Of a DNA stretch of 64,000 nt, positions 38,286-47,193 are shown piece by piece. The translations under genes and the position numbers were made by a program. The notes below the pieces were generated by a model. That model searched no databases and had not been told where the DNA came from. It worked only from the letters and a program-made list of their open reading frames with translations. This DNA is from Achromobacter denitrificans NBRC 15125 (lineage in GTDB: Bacteria > Pseudomonadota > Gammaproteobacteria > Burkholderiales > Burkholderiaceae_B), in assembly GCF_001571365.1 (NCBI RefSeq), contig NZ_BCTQ01000018.1, forward strand, positions 60,895 through 124,894, read 5' to 3'. Numbering within the stretch: position 1 is the stretch's first letter; every line of letters begins with the position of its first letter.

Positions 38286-39566
38286 GTGCTGAAAATACCC
38301 TACGAACTATGGATAGGCGCCCGCTATGCCGGGCTGGCCCGAATCCGCCAGCGACGCGGACGCCGCGATCGCTTCATCTCCTTCATCGCCGCCAGTTCCA
38401 TGGCGGGCATCGCGCTGGGCGTAGCCGCCCTGATCGTCGTGCTGTCCGTCATGAATGGTTTCCAGAAGGAAGTGCGCGACCGCATGCTGTCGGTGCTGCC
38501 GCACATCGAGCTCTATATCCCCGGCGCCGTGCCGGAGCGGGTGCTGGAGCAATGGCAGCAGTTCGCCGCGGCCGCCGAGAAGAACACCGCGGTCAAGGCC
38601 GGCGCGCCGTTCGTGGCGGCGCAGGGCATGCTGGTGCGCGGGCAGGCCCTGCGGGGCGTGCAGGTGCGCGGCATCGATCCGCAGTCCGAGGGCAAGGTGT
38701 CGGATCTGCCCAGGCAAATGGTTTCGGGCCGGCTCACGGACCTGAAGCCGGGCAGCTTCGGCGTGGTGCTGGGCAACGAGCTGGCCGACGGCATGGGCGT
38801 GAAGGTGGGCGATACGCTGCTGATGATGGCGCCGCAAGGCTCGATCAGCCCGGCGGGCTTTACGCCGCGCATGCGCCAGTTCACCGTGGTGGGCGTTTTT
38901 TCTTCCGGCCACTATGAATACGATTCTTCGCTGGCGTTCGTCGACGACGAGGACGCGGCGCGCGTGTTCCGCGACAGCGGCACCGCCGGGGTGCGGCTGC
39001 GCATCGCGGATATGCAGAAGGCGCCGGAAGTGGCGGCCGAGTTGCAGCAGGTGCTGCCGCCCTATGTGACGGCCAGCGATTGGTCGCGCAACAACCGCAC
39101 CTGGTTCGCGGCCGTGAAGACCGAAAAGCGCATGATGTTCCTGATCCTGGCGCTGATCGTGGCGGTGGCGGCGTTCAACCTGCTGTCGTCGCTGGTCATG
39201 GCCGTGAAGGACAAGCAGTCCGACATCGCCATCCTGCGCACGCTGGGCGCGGGCCCGCGCGAGATTGCCCGCATCTTCCTGGTGCAGGGCGCGCTGATCG
39301 GCGTGATCGGCACGCTGCTGGGCGTGGCCGGGGGCATCGTCATCGCCTACAACGTGGACGTGATCGTGCCGTTCATCGAGGGCCTGCTCGGCGTGCATTT
39401 CCTGCCGCGCGAGATCTATTTCATCAGCGCCTTGCCGTCGGATCCGCAGGTGGGCGACATCGTCACCATCGGCCTGACTTCCCTGGTGCTGTCGCTGCTG
39501 GCGACCCTGTATCCCAGCTGGCGCGCCTCGCGCCTGCAACCCGCCCAGGTGCTGCGCCATGACTGA
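38286..39566 (+). CDS. lolC: Lipoprotein-releasing ABC permease LolC/LolE
   Basis: Inner-membrane permease (426 aa) that extracts outer-membrane lipoproteins for LolA. FISFIAASSMAGIALGVAALIVVLSVMNGFQKEVR covers TM1 and the family signature. A large periplasmic domain spans about 60-270, then three C-terminal TM segments (MMFLILALIVAVAAFNLLSSL; LIGVIGTLLGVAGGIVIAYN; IVTIGLTSLVLSLLATLYPSWRA). Start is GTG 38286, which gives the conserved YELWIGARYAGL N terminus. Overlaps lolD by 8 nt. Confidence 0.95.
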   Translation: MLKIPYELWIGARYAGLARIRQRRGRRDRFISFIAASSMAGIALGVAALIVVLSVMNGFQKEVRDRMLSVLPHIELYIPGAVPERVLEQWQQFAAAAEKNTAVKAGAPFVAAQGMLVRGQALRGVQVRGIDPQSEGKVSDLPRQMVSGRLTDLKPGSFGVVLGNELADGMGVKVGDTLLMMAPQGSISPAGFTPRMRQFTVVGVFSSGHYEYDSSLAFVDDEDAARVFRDSGTAGVRLRIADMQKAPEVAAELQQVLPPYVTASDWSRNNRTWFAAVKTEKRMMFLILALIVAVAAFNLLSSLVMAVKDKQSDIAILRTLGAGPREIARIFLVQGALIGVIGTLLGVAGGIVIAYNVDVIVPFIEGLLGVHFLPREIYFISALPSDPQVGDIVTIGLTSLVLSLLATLYPSWRASRLQPAQVLRHD

Positions 39567-40248
39567 CAACCTCACTCCCGCGCTGCAGGCCGACAACATC
39601 GTCAAGGTCTACGACGAAGGCCCCGCGCGCATCGAAGTGCTCAGCAACGTCAGCCTGTCGGTGGCGCGCGGCGAGATGGTCGCCATCGTGGGCGCCTCCG
39701 GTTCCGGCAAGAGCACGCTGCTGCACATCCTGGGCCTGCTGGACGTGCCGACCAGCGGCTCGGTGTCGGTGGACGGCCAATTGGCGGTGGGCCTGTCCGA
39801 GAGCCGCAAGAGCGCGGTGCGCAACCGCAGCCTGGGCTTCGTTTATCAGTTCCACCACCTGCTGCCGGAGTTTTCGGCGCTGGACAACGTGGCGATGCCG
39901 CTGATCGTGCGCCGCGAGAACCGCGACCGCGCCCGGGCGGCCGCCCGCGAGGTGCTGGGCCTGGTGGGCCTGTCGGCCCGTGAAGGCCATTTTCCGGGGC
40001 AGCTCTCCGGCGGCGAGCGGCAGCGCGTGGCGCTGGCGCGCGCGCTGGTGACGCGGCCGGCCTGCGTGCTGGCCGACGAGCCCACCGGCAACCTGGACCG
40101 CCACACCGCGCACATCATGTTCGAGCTGCTGACGCAGGTGAACCGCGAGTCGGGCACGGCATTCGCCATCGTCACGCACGACCCGGAACTGGCCGCCCGC
40201 GCCGACCGCCAATTGCTCATGGAAAACGGCCGCCTGGTTTCGGGTTGA
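39559..40248 (+). CDS. lolD: Lipoprotein-releasing ABC ATPase LolD
   Basis: ATPase (229 aa) driving LolCE lipoprotein release. Walker A GASGSGKSTLLH (residues 45-56), YQFHHLLPEFSALDNVAMPL (characteristic LolD region after the Q-loop), signature LSGGERQRVALARAL, Walker B CVLADEPTGNLD and H-loop IVTHDPELA. Overlaps lolC by 8 nt, so coupled. Followed by tatD after 39 nt. Confidence 0.96.
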   Translation: MTDNLTPALQADNIVKVYDEGPARIEVLSNVSLSVARGEMVAIVGASGSGKSTLLHILGLLDVPTSGSVSVDGQLAVGLSESRKSAVRNRSLGFVYQFHHLLPEFSALDNVAMPLIVRRENRDRARAAAREVLGLVGLSAREGHFPGQLSGGERQRVALARALVTRPACVLADEPTGNLDRHTAHIMFELLTQVNRESGTAFAIVTHDPELAARADRQLLMENGRLVSG

Positions 40249-40287
40249 GCGGGCCGGGTGGATAATCGGGGCAAGGAGGCCGCGCCC

Positions 40288-41106
40288 ATGCTGATCGACA
40301 CCCATTGCCACCTGGATGCCGCCGAGTTCGACGCCGACCGCGACCAGGTGGCCGACGATGCCTGCGAGGCCGGCGTCGGGTCCATCGTGATCCCCGCCGT
40401 CGAACGCGCCAATTTTCCCATCGTGCGGGAGCTTGCCGGCCGGGTCGCCGGCGGCGCCTACGCGCTGGGCATCCATCCTCTCTACGTGCAGCGCGCCGAC
40501 GACGCGGACCTGGACGCGCTGCGCGCGGCCATCGGGCAGTCGCTGGGCGATCCCCGCTTCGTCGCCATCGGCGAGATCGGCCTGGATTTCTTCGTGCCCG
40601 AGATCGCCTCGGGCGAGCCGCGCGAGCGCCAGGAGCGTTTCTACGCCGCGCAGCTGGCGATGGCGGCCGAGTTCGGCCTGCCGGTGCTGCTGCACGTGCG
40701 CAAGTCGCAGGACATTCTGTTGAAGTATCTGCGCCGCCATCCGCGCATCGGCGGCATCGCTCATGCGTTCAACGGCAGCGCGCAGCAGGCGCAGGCGTTC
40801 ATCGAGCAGGGGTTCGCGCTGGGGCTGGGCGGGGCCATGACCTACGAGCGCGCGTTGCAGATCCGCCGCCACGCGGTAGAGGTGGACCTGGAGCACTTGG
40901 TGCTGGAAACCGACGCGCCGGACATTCCGCCCGCCTGGCTCCATCCGCCCGACCGGCGCAACCGCCCCGGCGAACTGGCGCGCATCGCCGAAGTGCTGGC
41001 CGAACTGCGGGGGCTTTCGCTCGCGCGGGTTGCGCATGCCACCTCGGCCAACGCCATGCGGGTGCTGCCGCGCCTGCCGGCGGCCATTCTGGCCGACGCC
41101 GACTGA
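40288..41106 (+). CDS. tatD: TatD-family metal-dependent hydrolase/DNase
   Basis: 272-aa TIM-barrel metallohydrolase. Metal site DTHCHLD (His6, His8), GEIGLDF (Glu), VLLHVRKS (His), AHAFNGS (His), and LETDAPDIPP (Asp). TatD proteins are 3'-5' DNA exonucleases and repair or turnover enzymes. ATG 40288 chosen because AAGGAGG sits 8 nt upstream; a preceding in-frame start would add a non-conserved peptide. Probably read through from lolCD. Confidence 0.93.
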   Translation: MLIDTHCHLDAAEFDADRDQVADDACEAGVGSIVIPAVERANFPIVRELAGRVAGGAYALGIHPLYVQRADDADLDALRAAIGQSLGDPRFVAIGEIGLDFFVPEIASGEPRERQERFYAAQLAMAAEFGLPVLLHVRKSQDILLKYLRRHPRIGGIAHAFNGSAQQAQAFIEQGFALGLGGAMTYERALQIRRHAVEVDLEHLVLETDAPDIPPAWLHPPDRRNRPGELARIAEVLAELRGLSLARVAHATSANAMRVLPRLPAAILADAD

Positions 41107-41232
41107 TCTCCGTCCCGTTTTTTTGACTGCGCGATAACGGAAGTTGTTGCGCGAATACGTCATTTTTCTCAGAATTGTCTGAAACCTTTGATTTAGCTGA
41201 ATGAAACCTGACAAATAATTGAACGAATTAAT

Positions 41233-41251
41233 AGGAATGAATATCATTGGC
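41233..41251. promoter_or_regulatory. Fur-box-like site upstream of the first TonB receptor
   Basis: AGGAATGAATATCATTGGC matches the 19-bp Fur consensus at 12 of 19 positions, with a symmetric AATGA/TCATT core. It lies 71 nt before the receptor ATG in an AT-rich patch (about 41150-41250). The 41107-41322 gap otherwise holds no gene. Confidence 0.5.
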
Positions 41252-41322
41252 GTTCCCTAAAAGAACCCAATCGGCGCCTTGCGCCAACCGTCCGGAAAAG
41301 GGCGGTTTTCCTTGTCATTCCT

Positions 41323-43560
41323 ATGCCCACACAGAAAAGCTTGAAAGGCTCCCGCCGCATCCGTTCCCCACATTGCCTGCTTGTCCGCCAGTTGCCGCTT
41401 GCGCTGGCCCTGGCCGCCGCAGGGGCCGCCCATGCGCAAAGCGAAGACACGATGGGCGTGGCTCAACTGGATACTGTCGTGGTGACCGCGTCCGGTTTCG
41501 AGCAGGAGATCAAGAACGCGCCGGCGTCCATTTCCGTCATCACCCGCGAACAGCTGGAAACCAAGCCCTTCCACAACCTGGCCGACGCCGTCGCCGATGT
41601 CGAAGGCGTGACGGTGGAGCGGGGCGGCAAGGCAGGCGGCATGAACATCAGCATCCGCGGCCTGCCCAGCGACTACACGCTGGTGCTGGTGGACGGCAAG
41701 CGCCTGAACCAGAACAGTTCCGGCGCGCGCCCCAACGGCTTCGGCGACGTGGACACGAACTTCATTCCCCCCATGGCGGCGATCGAGCGGATCGAAGTGG
41801 TGCGCGGCCCGATGTCGACCTTGTACGGCTCCGATGCGATGGGCGGCGTCATCAACATCATCACGCGCAAGGTTAGCCAGGAATGGACCGGGCAGGTCAC
41901 GCTGGACGGCACGGCGCAAGGCGACAACCGCTACGGCAACAACTATGGATCGGCGTTCTACCTGAGCGGCCCGCTGGTGACCGACAAGCTGGGCCTGACC
42001 CTGCGCGGCGGGCTGTACCGCCGCCTGAGCGCGCACGGCAGCTATCCGGCCAATCAGGCCGAGTCCGACAGCGGCAACTACACCGGCGACATCGCCAGCT
42101 TCAGCGGCCTGGGAGACAGCCTGCAGCGCAACGTCGGGCTGCGCCTGGCACTGACGCCCAACCGCAACCATGACGTCCTGTTCGACGTCGACAGCAACTG
42201 GCAGACCTATGACAACGCCAACGGCGAGCTGGGAACCCTGAACGACAGCGTGGCGCGCAACCGCCAGGGCGGGGGCTATGAGCCCGAAATGAAGTTCAAC
42301 CGCCAGCGCTATGCGCTGACGCACCTGGGCCGCTACGCCGGCTCCATCAGTTCCGATACCAGCCTGGTGTACGACACCACGGAAACCATCGGGCGCACCA
42401 ATCCCATGAACGCGCCGCGCCGTCCCACGGACGGCGACAAGCGCGACCTGGAATACGACAACTGGGTGTTCGACACCAAGTGGACCATGCCGCTGTTCAA
42501 CGACCGCCACAATCTGACCATGGGCGGCCAATGGCGCGAACAGCATTTCAAGGACACGCTGGTATCGGCGCCGCTGGACATGAAGCAGTACCAGTGGGCC
42601 CTGTTCGCCGAAGACGAATGGCGCATCGTGGACGACCTGGCGCTCACCATGGGCGCGCGCTACGACCGCAACGAGCAGTTCGGCGGCAAATGGAGTCCCC
42701 GCGGCTATCTGGTGTGGAACGCCACGCCGGCGTGGACGTTCAAGGGCGGCGTGAGCAAGGGCTACAAGACGCCCGACATCAACCTCATGACCGACGGCAT
42801 CATCGGGCTGGGCGCGCAGGGCACCATGCCGCTGCTGGGCAATTCGCAGCTCAAGCCCGAAAGCAGCACCTCGTCCGAACTGGGCGTGCTGTTCGACGAC
42901 GGCGCGGGGCTGACCGGCAACCTGACCGCCTTCCACACCAAGTTCAAGGACAAGATCGACAGCCAGAACGTGCCCAATTGCCTGGCGGCGGGCGGCCCCG
43001 CGCCGGGGTGCCTGGACCTGGGCGTGTGGGAGCGCAACGGCGTGCCGGTCGCCAATTTCTCGCAGCGGGTCAACGTGGATTCGGCCACCATCAAGGGCTT
43101 TGAATTTGGCGGCCGCGTGCCGCTGTACGCCGGCTGGTCCTTCAACGCCAACTACACGCTGACCGCAAGCGAAGTGACCTCGGGCGCCAAGCAGGGGCAG
43201 CCGCTGGGCTCGCAGCCCAGGCACGCCCTGAACCTGGGCCTGAACTGGAAGATCAACGACCAGTTCAACACCTGGGTGCGCGGCGAGTACCGCGCCAAGC
43301 AGTTCAACGACATGAACTGGGAAAAGGAGCAGGTGTTCTACAGCCCGTACTGGCTGGCCAGCCTGGGCGGTTCCTACGCGGTCAACAAGAACGTGACCTT
43401 GTCGGCATCGGTGCTCAACCTGTTCGACAAGAACTTCGTGGACTACGGCCCGACGAAGACCGGCACGTCGGCGCCGGCGGCCAATGCCAACTGGTCGAAC
43501 TCCTACCGGCAGGTGCTGGAAGGCCGCCGCCTGTGGGTGTCGGCGAACATCACGTTCTGA
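41323..43560 (+). CDS. TonB-dependent siderophore receptor (FepA/BfeA-like)
   Basis: Outer-membrane ferric-siderophore receptor (745 aa). Signal peptide LPLALALAAAGAAHA with cleavage before QSEDTM. TonB box LDTVVVTAS, plug domain with APASISVITREQLE and GPMSTLYGSDAMGGVINIITRK (typical of catecholate receptors), a long beta-barrel with NLFDKNFVDYG, and a terminal Phe (WVSANITF). A Fur-like site lies upstream. Paralogous to the receptor at 48118 (a 36-bp identical stretch is shared). The ligand, perhaps an enterobactin-like catecholate, is inference. Confidence 0.93.
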   Translation: MPTQKSLKGSRRIRSPHCLLVRQLPLALALAAAGAAHAQSEDTMGVAQLDTVVVTASGFEQEIKNAPASISVITREQLETKPFHNLADAVADVEGVTVERGGKAGGMNISIRGLPSDYTLVLVDGKRLNQNSSGARPNGFGDVDTNFIPPMAAIERIEVVRGPMSTLYGSDAMGGVINIITRKVSQEWTGQVTLDGTAQGDNRYGNNYGSAFYLSGPLVTDKLGLTLRGGLYRRLSAHGSYPANQAESDSGNYTGDIASFSGLGDSLQRNVGLRLALTPNRNHDVLFDVDSNWQTYDNANGELGTLNDSVARNRQGGGYEPEMKFNRQRYALTHLGRYAGSISSDTSLVYDTTETIGRTNPMNAPRRPTDGDKRDLEYDNWVFDTKWTMPLFNDRHNLTMGGQWREQHFKDTLVSAPLDMKQYQWALFAEDEWRIVDDLALTMGARYDRNEQFGGKWSPRGYLVWNATPAWTFKGGVSKGYKTPDINLMTDGIIGLGAQGTMPLLGNSQLKPESSTSSELGVLFDDGAGLTGNLTAFHTKFKDKIDSQNVPNCLAAGGPAPGCLDLGVWERNGVPVANFSQRVNVDSATIKGFEFGGRVPLYAGWSFNANYTLTASEVTSGAKQGQPLGSQPRHALNLGLNWKINDQFNTWVRGEYRAKQFNDMNWEKEQVFYSPYWLASLGGSYAVNKNVTLSASVLNLFDKNFVDYGPTKTGTSAPAANANWSNSYRQVLEGRRLWVSANITF

Positions 43561-43621
43561 TGGCTGTGAGCGCCCGGCTCCGGCCGGGCGCCGTGATGGA
43601 AACGCACCGCGAAAAGTAGTA

Positions 43622-43629
43622 ACGTACGT
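43622..43629. promoter_or_regulatory. Short palindrome before the MarR/efflux pair
   Basis: ACGTACGT, with a second GCGTACCGTA directly before the MarR start codon (43641-43650), in a small AT-richer gap. A possible autoregulatory MarR site; weak. Confidence 0.25.
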
Positions 43630-43649
43630 AATTATCTGGTGCGTACCGT

Positions 43650-44198
43650 ATGTCTGCCACTGCCAAGTCCGATCGAGTTCCGCCGCAGTCCGCGGCCCAG
43701 GCGTCATCGTTCGATCCGTTCGAACAGGCCATGCGCGACTTGTCGCGGAGGCTGGGCCCGGATAGCGGCAATCCGTTGCAGCAGGCCGCCCTGTCGCGCC
43801 TGCTGCAGCACACGGCCTTGCGGCTGACGGATGCGCTGGATGCGCCATTGCGGCCGCATGGCCTGAATTCCACCCTGTGGACGGCGCTGGTGGTCATCTA
43901 CAGCAGCCAGGACCACGAGCTGATGCCCTCGGCGCTCAGCGTTTTCATGAATTCATCGCGCACCAACATCACGCGCGTCTCCAGAGAATTGACGAAACAG
44001 GGCTTCGTGCGGCGGATCGCCAGCGCGCATGACGGCCGCCAGGTGCTGCTGCAACTGACCGGCAAGGGGCGGCGCTTCGTCGAAGACCACCTGCCGCTGC
44101 GCCGCGCCCAGATGACCCGCATCTTCGCGGCGTTCGACGCCGCCGAACTGGAGCAGTTCGAGGCGCTGGCGCGCAAGCTGTTGCTGGCGGCCGAATAG
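43650..44198 (+). CDS. MarR-family regulator (EmrR-like)
   Basis: 182-aa winged-helix MarR protein. LRPHGLNSTLWTALVVIYSS, SVFMNSSRTNITRVSRELTKQGFVRR (recognition helix) and SAHDGRQVLLQLTGKGRRFVE (wing) are clear. It lies 21 nt before a DHA2 drug-efflux gene, the classic emrR-emrB layout, so it probably represses that pump and itself until a ligand binds. Located immediately after the siderophore receptor but with its own promoter gap of 89 bp. Confidence 0.92.
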   Translation: MSATAKSDRVPPQSAAQASSFDPFEQAMRDLSRRLGPDSGNPLQQAALSRLLQHTALRLTDALDAPLRPHGLNSTLWTALVVIYSSQDHELMPSALSVFMNSSRTNITRVSRELTKQGFVRRIASAHDGRQVLLQLTGKGRRFVEDHLPLRRAQMTRIFAAFDAAELEQFEALARKLLLAAE

Positions 44199-44219
44199 GA
44201 TCCGGGCCGCCGCGCCATC

Positions 44220-45782
44220 ATGACCGCCGACCTTCCCGTCCGGCCCGCTCCCGCGCCGTCCCGCCGGCTGATGATCACGGTGTCCATCATGATGGCCACG
44301 ATCATGCAGACCCTGGACAGCACCATCGCCAACGTCGCGCTGCCGCATATGGCGGGCGGCCTGTCCGCATCGCAGAGCCAGATTACCTGGGTGCTCACGT
44401 CCTACATCGTGGCCGCGGCGATCGCCACGCCCGTCACCGGCTGGCTGACGGGGCGCTATGGGCGTTCGCGGATATTCCTGGTCGCCATCGCCGGCTTCAC
44501 GGTCATGTCGCTGCTGTGCGGCGCCGCGGCGAACCTGGCGGAGATCGTCGTCGCCCGCCTGCTGCAAGGCGCGTTCGGCGCGGCGCTCGTCCCCTTGTCG
44601 CAGTCGGTCATGCTGGACATCAATCCTCCCGAACGCCATGCGCGCGCCATGGCGACGTGGGGGATGGGGGTCATGCTGGGACCCATCCTGGGCCCGACCC
44701 TGGGCGGCTGGCTGACCGACAACATGAGCTGGCGCTGGGTGTTCCTGATCAACCTGCCGGTCGGCCTCCTGTCTTTCGCGGGAGTCTGGTTCTATCTGCG
44801 CGACGAGGGCGCGGCGCGCAAATCGGGTTTCGACTGGTTCGGTTTCGCGACGCTGGCCATCTTCGTGGGCATGCTGCAATTGGTGCTGGACCGGGGAGAC
44901 CAGGTCGACTGGTTCGAATCCATCGAGATCCGCATCTATGCCGCCTGCGCCGCCATCGCGCTGATCTACTTCATCATCCACACGGCCACCGTCGGCGCGG
45001 CCTCGTTCTTGAACGTCAATTTGTTGCGCGACCGCAATTTCGTCACCGGCACGGCATTCTATTTCGTGGTGGGACTGTTGCTGTACGCCACCCGGGCGCT
45101 GCTGCCGCCGATGTTGCAGACATTGCTGGGCTACCCGGTCGTCACGACGGGGCTGGTCACCGCGCCCAGCGGCTTGGGCACCATGGTGGCGATGCTGGTC
45201 GCCGGCCGCGTCGTCGGGAAGCTGGATGAACGGCTCATCATCGGATTGGGCCTGGGGCTGACTGCGCTGTCCTTGTGGCAGATGGCCAATTTTTCGCCGG
45301 AAATCACGGATTGGGGCGTCGCATGGCCGGGGTTCGTCCAGGGACTGGGCCTGGGTTTCACCTCGGTTCCGCTGACCACGCTGACCTTCTCCACGCTGGA
45401 CCGGGCGCTGCGGCCGGAAGGAACCGCGATCTTCAGCCTGTCGCGCAACATGGGGAGCAGCATCGGAATATCCACCATGCAGGCGCTATTGACCCGCAAT
45501 ACCGTGATGATGCACAGCTCATTGGCGGCCTACGTGACGGCGGGCGCTTTGCAGGCGCGTCCGGATGGCTTCGACAAAGTATTCGACCTGGGCACGCGGG
45601 CGGGCCTGGCTGGCCTGGATGCGGTATTGCAGAACCAGGCGGCGTTCGTCGCGTATCTCGACGACTATCGCTTGATGATGTGGCTGACGCTGGCCACGTT
45701 GCCGTGCCTGCTGCTGATGCGGGTGCGCAAGCGGAACGCGGCCGCGCCGCAAGAGGAACTGCCGCACATCGCGGCGGAATAG
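44220..45782 (+). CDS. DHA2-family (EmrB/QacA) MFS efflux transporter
   Basis: 520 aa, about 14 membrane segments. LDSTIANVALPHMAGGLSAS in TM1 (motif D), WLTGRYGRSRIFL (motif A), GMGVMLGPILGPTLGGWLTD (motif C) define an EmrB-type proton-coupled exporter. Paired with the MarR gene. No EmrA membrane-fusion gene adjoins it, so it works alone or with a distant partner. Its place among iron-uptake genes allows a role in siderophore export, but multidrug efflux is equally likely. Confidence 0.92.
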   Translation: MTADLPVRPAPAPSRRLMITVSIMMATIMQTLDSTIANVALPHMAGGLSASQSQITWVLTSYIVAAAIATPVTGWLTGRYGRSRIFLVAIAGFTVMSLLCGAAANLAEIVVARLLQGAFGAALVPLSQSVMLDINPPERHARAMATWGMGVMLGPILGPTLGGWLTDNMSWRWVFLINLPVGLLSFAGVWFYLRDEGAARKSGFDWFGFATLAIFVGMLQLVLDRGDQVDWFESIEIRIYAACAAIALIYFIIHTATVGAASFLNVNLLRDRNFVTGTAFYFVVGLLLYATRALLPPMLQTLLGYPVVTTGLVTAPSGLGTMVAMLVAGRVVGKLDERLIIGLGLGLTALSLWQMANFSPEITDWGVAWPGFVQGLGLGFTSVPLTTLTFSTLDRALRPEGTAIFSLSRNMGSSIGISTMQALLTRNTVMMHSSLAAYVTAGALQARPDGFDKVFDLGTRAGLAGLDAVLQNQAAFVAYLDDYRLMMWLTLATLPCLLLMRVRKRNAAAPQEELPHIAAE

Positions 45783-45801
45783 GGGGCGTTTCCCCCGCGG
45801 C

Positions 45802-47193
45802 TCAGTCGGGCAGCCGGGGCAGTTCCAGCCTCACGCTCAATCCCTGGGGCGACATATTGCGCGCCGACATGCGGCCTTTGTGCGCGGCCACGGCGGCGTG
45901 CGCGATGGACAGGCCCAGGCCGGCGCCGCTGCCCGGCTTGCGGGCGCCGGAGGTGGTCCGGTAGAAGGGCTCGAACAGGGATTCCAGTTCTTCGTGGGCC
46001 ACGCCCGGCCCTCGGTCTTCGATTTCCAGGCAGGCCTCGCGCGCGCTGACCAGCAGGCGCACGCGGATGGCGCTGTGCGCGGGGGCGAAGCGCAGGGCGT
46101 TGCGCAGCACGTTTTCGATGGCGCTGGCGAGGCTGCAGCGGTCGCCCACCAGCGGCACCGGCGGGTGCGGGTCCCAGGCGATGCGGATCTGCCGCCCGCC
46201 CGCTTCGTAACGGGCGTCCTCGACCACGGCGGACACGATCTCGGCCAGGTCCAGCGTGTCGGTGGGCACGGGCAGGGCGCCCAGGCGCGCCAGCCGCAGC
46301 GTGTTGCCGACCAGCGAATCCAGGCGCTCGCATTCGCGTTCGATGCGGTCGAGCTGCAGGTCCTGGCGCTCGTCCTTGCGCCGCGCCAGTTCGGCCGCCA
46401 GCCGCAGCCGGGCCAGGGGCGAGCGCAGTTCGTGGGCGATGTTGTGCAGCAGCTGTTCGCGAGTGTCGACCAGGGCCTTGAGGCGGTCCGCCATGGCGTT
46501 GAAGTCGCGCGCGAGCAGGCCGAGCTCGTCCTTGCGGCGGGCCAGCTTCGCCGGCGTGTGCGCGCCCAGCCGCCCGGCCGACAAGGCGTGGGTGGCCTGG
46601 CGCAGTTGCGCCAGCGGCGCGGTGACGTGGCGGGTCAGGGCCCAGCAGAAGGGCGCGGTCACGGCCAGCGCGAATAGCAGCAGCGCCAGCGCCACGGGCG
46701 AGAGCGCCAGCACTTCCCAATGCGAGGAATCGAAGGGCAGGAACAGCATCAGCAGTTCAGTGTCGTCCGGCAGCGCGAGCCACTGCGGCTCCCACCAGGA
46801 GACCCGTTCGCCGGCCGGTTCGGCGGGCGCGTAATCGGCCTGCGGCGGGCGGCCGGGCGCGGCGCGGTACGAGCTCAGCCAATCGTGCATGCGGGTGGGC
46901 AGCCGGCGGCCCAGGATGTCGGCGTCCTGGGCGTCCATGATGTAGATCTTCAGGGCCGAATAGCGCTGGTCCATGGCCTGGACCCAGCGCGCCAGGCCTT
47001 CCTCGCCCTGGGTGCGCGCGATCTGCGCGGCGTCGCGCGTGAGGCTGGCGGGGTTCAGGCCGTCGAGCGAATTGAAGCGGTACCAGGCGACCGCGGCGGT
47101 CAGCATCATCCCGCAGACGAGGATGATGGCCATGGCGCTCCAGAAGGTCAGGAAGGCGCGCCAGAAGAGCGAGCGGGTGGGCAGCCAGGCCAT
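45802..47193 (-). CDS. Sensor histidine kinase (CpxA-like)
   Basis: 463-aa membrane sensor kinase. TM1 about 10-38, periplasmic domain about 40-170, TM2 ALSPVALALLLFALAVTAPF, then HAMP (RHVTAPLAQLRQATHALSAG). H-box HNIAHELRSPLARLR (phospho-His), N-box ENVLRNALRFAP, G1 EDRGPGV, and G2 GSGAGLGLSIA. ATG overlaps the response-regulator stop (TGATG), so translated after it. Signal unknown; periplasmic sensing suits a metal or envelope-stress role near iron transporters. Confidence 0.93.
   Translation of the reverse strand: MAWLPTRSLFWRAFLTFWSAMAIILVCGMMLTAAVAWYRFNSLDGLNPASLTRDAAQIARTQGEEGLARWVQAMDQRYSALKIYIMDAQDADILGRRLPTRMHDWLSSYRAAPGRPPQADYAPAEPAGERVSWWEPQWLALPDDTELLMLFLPFDSSHWEVLALSPVALALLLFALAVTAPFCWALTRHVTAPLAQLRQATHALSAGRLGAHTPAKLARRKDELGLLARDFNAMADRLKALVDTREQLLHNIAHELRSPLARLRLAAELARRKDERQDLQLDRIERECERLDSLVGNTLRLARLGALPVPTDTLDLAEIVSAVVEDARYEAGGRQIRIAWDPHPPVPLVGDRCSLASAIENVLRNALRFAPAHSAIRVRLLVSAREACLEIEDRGPGVAHEELESLFEPFYRTTSGARKPGSGAGLGLSIAHAAVAAHKGRMSARNMSPQGLSVRLELPRLPD

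Noticed and set aside
41257..43848. Antisense open frame of about 860 codons opposite the first TonB receptor
   Set aside because: Shadow of a long GC-rich gene; no motifs, while the plus strand encodes a complete receptor with signal peptide and TonB box.
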